Shown in pieces: positions 61,456-64,000 of a DNA stretch of 64,000 nt (the first letter of the stretch is position 1; each line of letters begins with the position of its first letter). The DNA comes from Flavobacteriales bacterium (GTDB lineage Bacteria; Bacteroidota; Bacteroidia; Flavobacteriales; Flavobacteriaceae). The notes beneath the pieces are model-generated. The model ran no database searches. It was not told where the DNA came from and saw only the letters and a list, made by a program, of their open reading frames with translations. Both the position numbers and the translations under genes were made by a program. The stretch spans positions 24,166 through 88,165 of the forward strand of contig JAHENA010000004.1 of NCBI GenBank assembly GCA_024643405.1. The letters are read 5' to 3'.

Positions 61456-63958
61456 AAAAATATCATTTTTTTTTATTCTTATGCTTCTTATTATTTGCAG
61501 CACCTATGCTCAAAAAAATGCCAATAAGCAAGAATCATTAGTTCAGGTTATAAATATTCTTGAAGAACAATATCATATTCAATTTAATTATGCCGAAGAT
61601 ACTATTGATGGTGTTTTTCTCCAAGTGCCTAATAAAAACCTTTCACTTAAAGAAGTCTTAAATTATTTGGAAAATAATACAAATCTTTTATTTACTATCC
61701 TAAGTGATAGTATTGTTCTTGTAAAACCTAAAGAGGGTATTGTACTTTGCGGTTATTTAAAAGATAAAGATAATTTAATGCCCTTAGTTGAGGCATCTAT
61801 TCAATCTTTTAACAGCTCAGCAATATCAGATGAAAATGGTTTTTTTCAAATTAAAATTGAAGATTTTATACAGCCAATTACCATTCGGTATTTAGGTTAT
61901 AAAACCGTTATCAAGTCATTTAGTCAATTTTCTAAATCTGAGTGTAACGATGTTTTTCTGTTTCCAAATGTACAATCATTATCAGAAATTGTTATTTCAA
62001 ATTATATTACAAGTGGAATTAATAAGATAAACAATGGTTCTTACGAAATAAATTTTTCTGATTTTGATATTTTACCGGGATTAATTGATAACGATGTTTT
62101 GCAATCAATTCAAGCATTTCCAGGTATTATGAGCATTAATGAAACGGTTTCAGATATCAATATTAGAGGAGGAACTCATGATCAAAATCTGATCTTATGG
62201 GATGGTATAAAAATGTATCAATCAGGTCATTTTTTTGGCCTAATTTCTATGTATAACCCACAAATAACTCAGAAGGTATCCATACTTAAAAACGGAAGTG
62301 ATGTTATTTATACCGATGGTGTTTCTGGAACTATAAACATGCAAACCGACAAAAACATTAACACTAAATTTAAAAGTAATGTTGGTATTAATTTAACCGA
62401 TTTTAATGGTTTTGTCGATGTTCCTCTTGGAAAAAAATCATCTATTCAAATTGCCGCAAGAAAATCAATCAGTGATTTTTTTAAAACACCAACATATAAT
62501 GAGTTTTTCGATAGAATTTCTCAAAACACTGAATTAGAAAATAATACAACTACTATTACAAACACCGATAAATCCTTCGATTTTTATGACACTTCATTAC
62601 GATGGATATATAAAATTAGTGGGAATGATGAATTGCGGATAAATTTTATTAATGTGTCTAATGAACTCGTGTTTAATGAAAACGCCATTATTGATGACGT
62701 TGAAAAATCCCGTGAAAGTAGATTAACTCAAAATAGTATAGCTGGAGCTTTGTATTATAATCGTAATTGGAACAACAAACTTAAAACCACTTTTGAAGCC
62801 TATGAAACTGACTATAAACTAAGAGCAGTAAATGCTAATATAATCGATTCTCAACGGTTTTTGCAAAAGAATATAGTTTCTGAATCGAGTATAAAATTAA
62901 TAGCTGACTTTAGATTAAATAAATGGTTGGATTTAATTGGAGGTTACCATTTTGTAGAAACGGAAGTTACCAATTTAGATGATGTAGATGTTCCATTATT
63001 TAAACTTTTAGTTTCTGAAGTTTTAAGAACACATGGGGTTTTTACAAAAATAGCATATAAATCTATAAACAATAATACTAATTTAAATTTAGGGTTTAGG
63101 TACAATTATATTGACAAGTTTAGTAAATCTATTTGGGAACCCCGATTTAGTTTTAGTCAGCGATTTTTAGAAGATTTCACCTTTGAAGTTTTAGGGGAAT
63201 TTAAGCATCAAAACACTTCTCAAATTATAAATTTTCAAAATGATTTTTTAGGAATTGAAAAACGTAGATGGCAATTGTCCAACAATAACGATATTCCTAT
63301 AATAACAAGTAAACAAATTTCAATTGGAACAAGTTTTAGTCGTAATGGTTGGTTGGTAAGTGTTGAAGGATATTATAAGAATGTTAAAGGGATTACAACT
63401 CAAAGTCAGGGATTTCAAAATCAATATGAATTTGAAAAAAAATCTGGAAGTTATCGAGTAACAGGATTAGATTTACTTTTAAGAAAGAGCATAGATAGAT
63501 TTAACATGTGGTTAAGTTATTCTGCAATGAACAATGATTATATATTTAAAGATTTGGAAGCAAATTCGTTTAGAAGTAACTTCGATATATCTGATGCTAT
63601 TTCAGTCGGAACTGCCTATACCGCGAAAAACATTAAAATAGCAGCTGGACTTAATTGGCATAAAGGAAGGCCGATTACTGGACCTCTAAAGGGCAACGAA
63701 ATTGTTGATGATGAAGTGAATTATGATGCTACAAATAGTAAGTCTCTTGAAGATTATCTAAGAGTAGATGTATCGGTACTTCATGATTTCAAAATAAGTA
63801 ATAAAGCTAACGCAAAATTTGGTATTTCTGTCTGGAATTTACTCAATAAAGAAAATGAACTTAATAACTTTTATAGAGTGAATAATGAAGTTATAAACGA
63901 AACTCAACAAATATCTTTAGGAATTACTCCAAATGCTGTTTTTAGATTGATTTTTTAA
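61439..63958 (+). CDS. TonB-dependent receptor with STN and CarboxypepD-like domains, 839 aa
   Basis: Signal peptide (ending CSTYAQ), STN domain (about 30-95: IEEQYHIQFNYAED-type, here ILEEQYHIQFNYAEDTIDGV), a CarboxypepD_reg-like domain (about 100-175: GYLKDKDNLMPLVEASIQSF), a plug (about 215-300: SDINIRGGTHDQNLILWDGI, then KNGSDVIYTDGVSGTINMQT), and a beta-barrel to the C-terminal Phe (NAVFRLIF). The STN domain is what a FecR-linked transducer needs. Substrate unknown; no SusD follows within the remaining 42 bases of the window. Confidence 0.92.
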   Translation: MEKRNKKISFFFILMLLIICSTYAQKNANKQESLVQVINILEEQYHIQFNYAEDTIDGVFLQVPNKNLSLKEVLNYLENNTNLLFTILSDSIVLVKPKEGIVLCGYLKDKDNLMPLVEASIQSFNSSAISDENGFFQIKIEDFIQPITIRYLGYKTVIKSFSQFSKSECNDVFLFPNVQSLSEIVISNYITSGINKINNGSYEINFSDFDILPGLIDNDVLQSIQAFPGIMSINETVSDINIRGGTHDQNLILWDGIKMYQSGHFFGLISMYNPQITQKVSILKNGSDVIYTDGVSGTINMQTDKNINTKFKSNVGINLTDFNGFVDVPLGKKSSIQIAARKSISDFFKTPTYNEFFDRISQNTELENNTTTITNTDKSFDFYDTSLRWIYKISGNDELRINFINVSNELVFNENAIIDDVEKSRESRLTQNSIAGALYYNRNWNNKLKTTFEAYETDYKLRAVNANIIDSQRFLQKNIVSESSIKLIADFRLNKWLDLIGGYHFVETEVTNLDDVDVPLFKLLVSEVLRTHGVFTKIAYKSINNNTNLNLGFRYNYIDKFSKSIWEPRFSFSQRFLEDFTFEVLGEFKHQNTSQIINFQNDFLGIEKRRWQLSNNNDIPIITSKQISIGTSFSRNGWLVSVEGYYKNVKGITTQSQGFQNQYEFEKKSGSYRVTGLDLLLRKSIDRFNMWLSYSAMNNDYIFKDLEANSFRSNFDISDAISVGTAYTAKNIKIAAGLNWHKGRPITGPLKGNEIVDDEVNYDATNSKSLEDYLRVDVSVLHDFKISNKANAKFGISVWNLLNKENELNNFYRVNNEVINETQQISLGITPNAVFRLIF

Positions 63959-64000
63959 AGTTATTCATAAAAATAATCATCTTAAACATCTATTGCCTAT

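Noticed and set aside
1..64000. CRISPR arrays, insertion sequences, prophage genes or rRNA
   Set aside because: I looked for regular repeat-spacer runs, transposase signatures and phage genes and saw none. The only repeats are those listed.

Overview
The window is one contiguous stretch of an AT-rich chromosome from the phylum Bacteroidetes, almost certainly family Flavobacteriaceae. The support is direct: type IX secretion (T9SS) C-terminal sorting tails, a FecR/STN-TonB receptor cassette, DUF5777, DUF4286 and DUF2490 families, -7 elements of the TAnnTTTG type in front of genes, and almost no Shine-Dalgarno sequences. I see no rRNA, CRISPR array, complete insertion sequence or prophage. The genus cannot be fixed from the sequence alone.

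Layout. 1-9 kb: the 3' part of an M13 zinc peptidase, a TPR protein, a CBS protein, a zinc-ribbon protein and ssb, then two large envelope proteins (a TolB-like/TPR membrane protein and an MG2/TonB-plug protein), and a decayed ssb fragment. 9-14 kb: an Rrf2-type three-cysteine regulator, a cysteine-rich protein that looks like a divergent nitronate-monooxygenase-type FMN barrel, and the anaerobic ribonucleotide reductase pair nrdG-nrdD. 14-28 kb: a carbon/nitrogen block with PEP carboxylase, three P-II genes interleaved with two ammonium transporters, an outer-membrane porin, and glutamate synthase gltB-gltD. 28-33 kb: two SulP transporters and a beta-carbonic anhydrase, with a wrecked DUF2490 pseudogene between them. 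33-38 kb: fructose-1,6-bisphosphatase, an SSAT-like acetyltransferase, aspartate kinase and a fused OlsF-type acyltransferase. 38-54 kb: a mostly minus-strand housekeeping run (TauE, two VOC proteins, DUF1801, hydroxyacid dehydrogenase, mgtE, rsmA, DUF4286, GNAT, TPR, serS, ribF), one large T9SS metalloprotease, and pth-rplY-prs. A tRNA-Leu(CAA) follows, with a 110-bp degenerate tandem repeat behind it. 55-60 kb: a set of exported small redox and envelope proteins (YceI, two monohaem c-type lipoproteins, DUF5777 barrel, T9SS cupredoxin, OB-fold protein, two lipocalin-like lipoproteins). 60-64 kb: a divergent ECF sigma factor, FecR anti-sigma and STN/TonB receptor.

How it works together. The 14-33 kb stretch reads as an ammonium- and bicarbonate-assimilation region: ammonium entry (porin, Amt) under P-II control, glutamate formation (GltBD), and anaplerotic carbon (PEP carboxylase, SulP plus carbonic anhydrase). 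The most promising undescribed material is (a) the Rrf2 / cysteine-rich FMN-barrel-like protein / NrdDG neighbourhood and (b) the exported copper- and haem-type module beside the ECF sigma/FecR/TonB cassette. In (b), the first lipoprotein gene and fecR carry the same leader: a perfect 15-bp block at nearly equal distance from both start codons, in inverted orientation around the sigma gene. That is what a promoter or operator shared by one regulon would look like.

All functional statements rest on motif recognition by eye. No database search was run.
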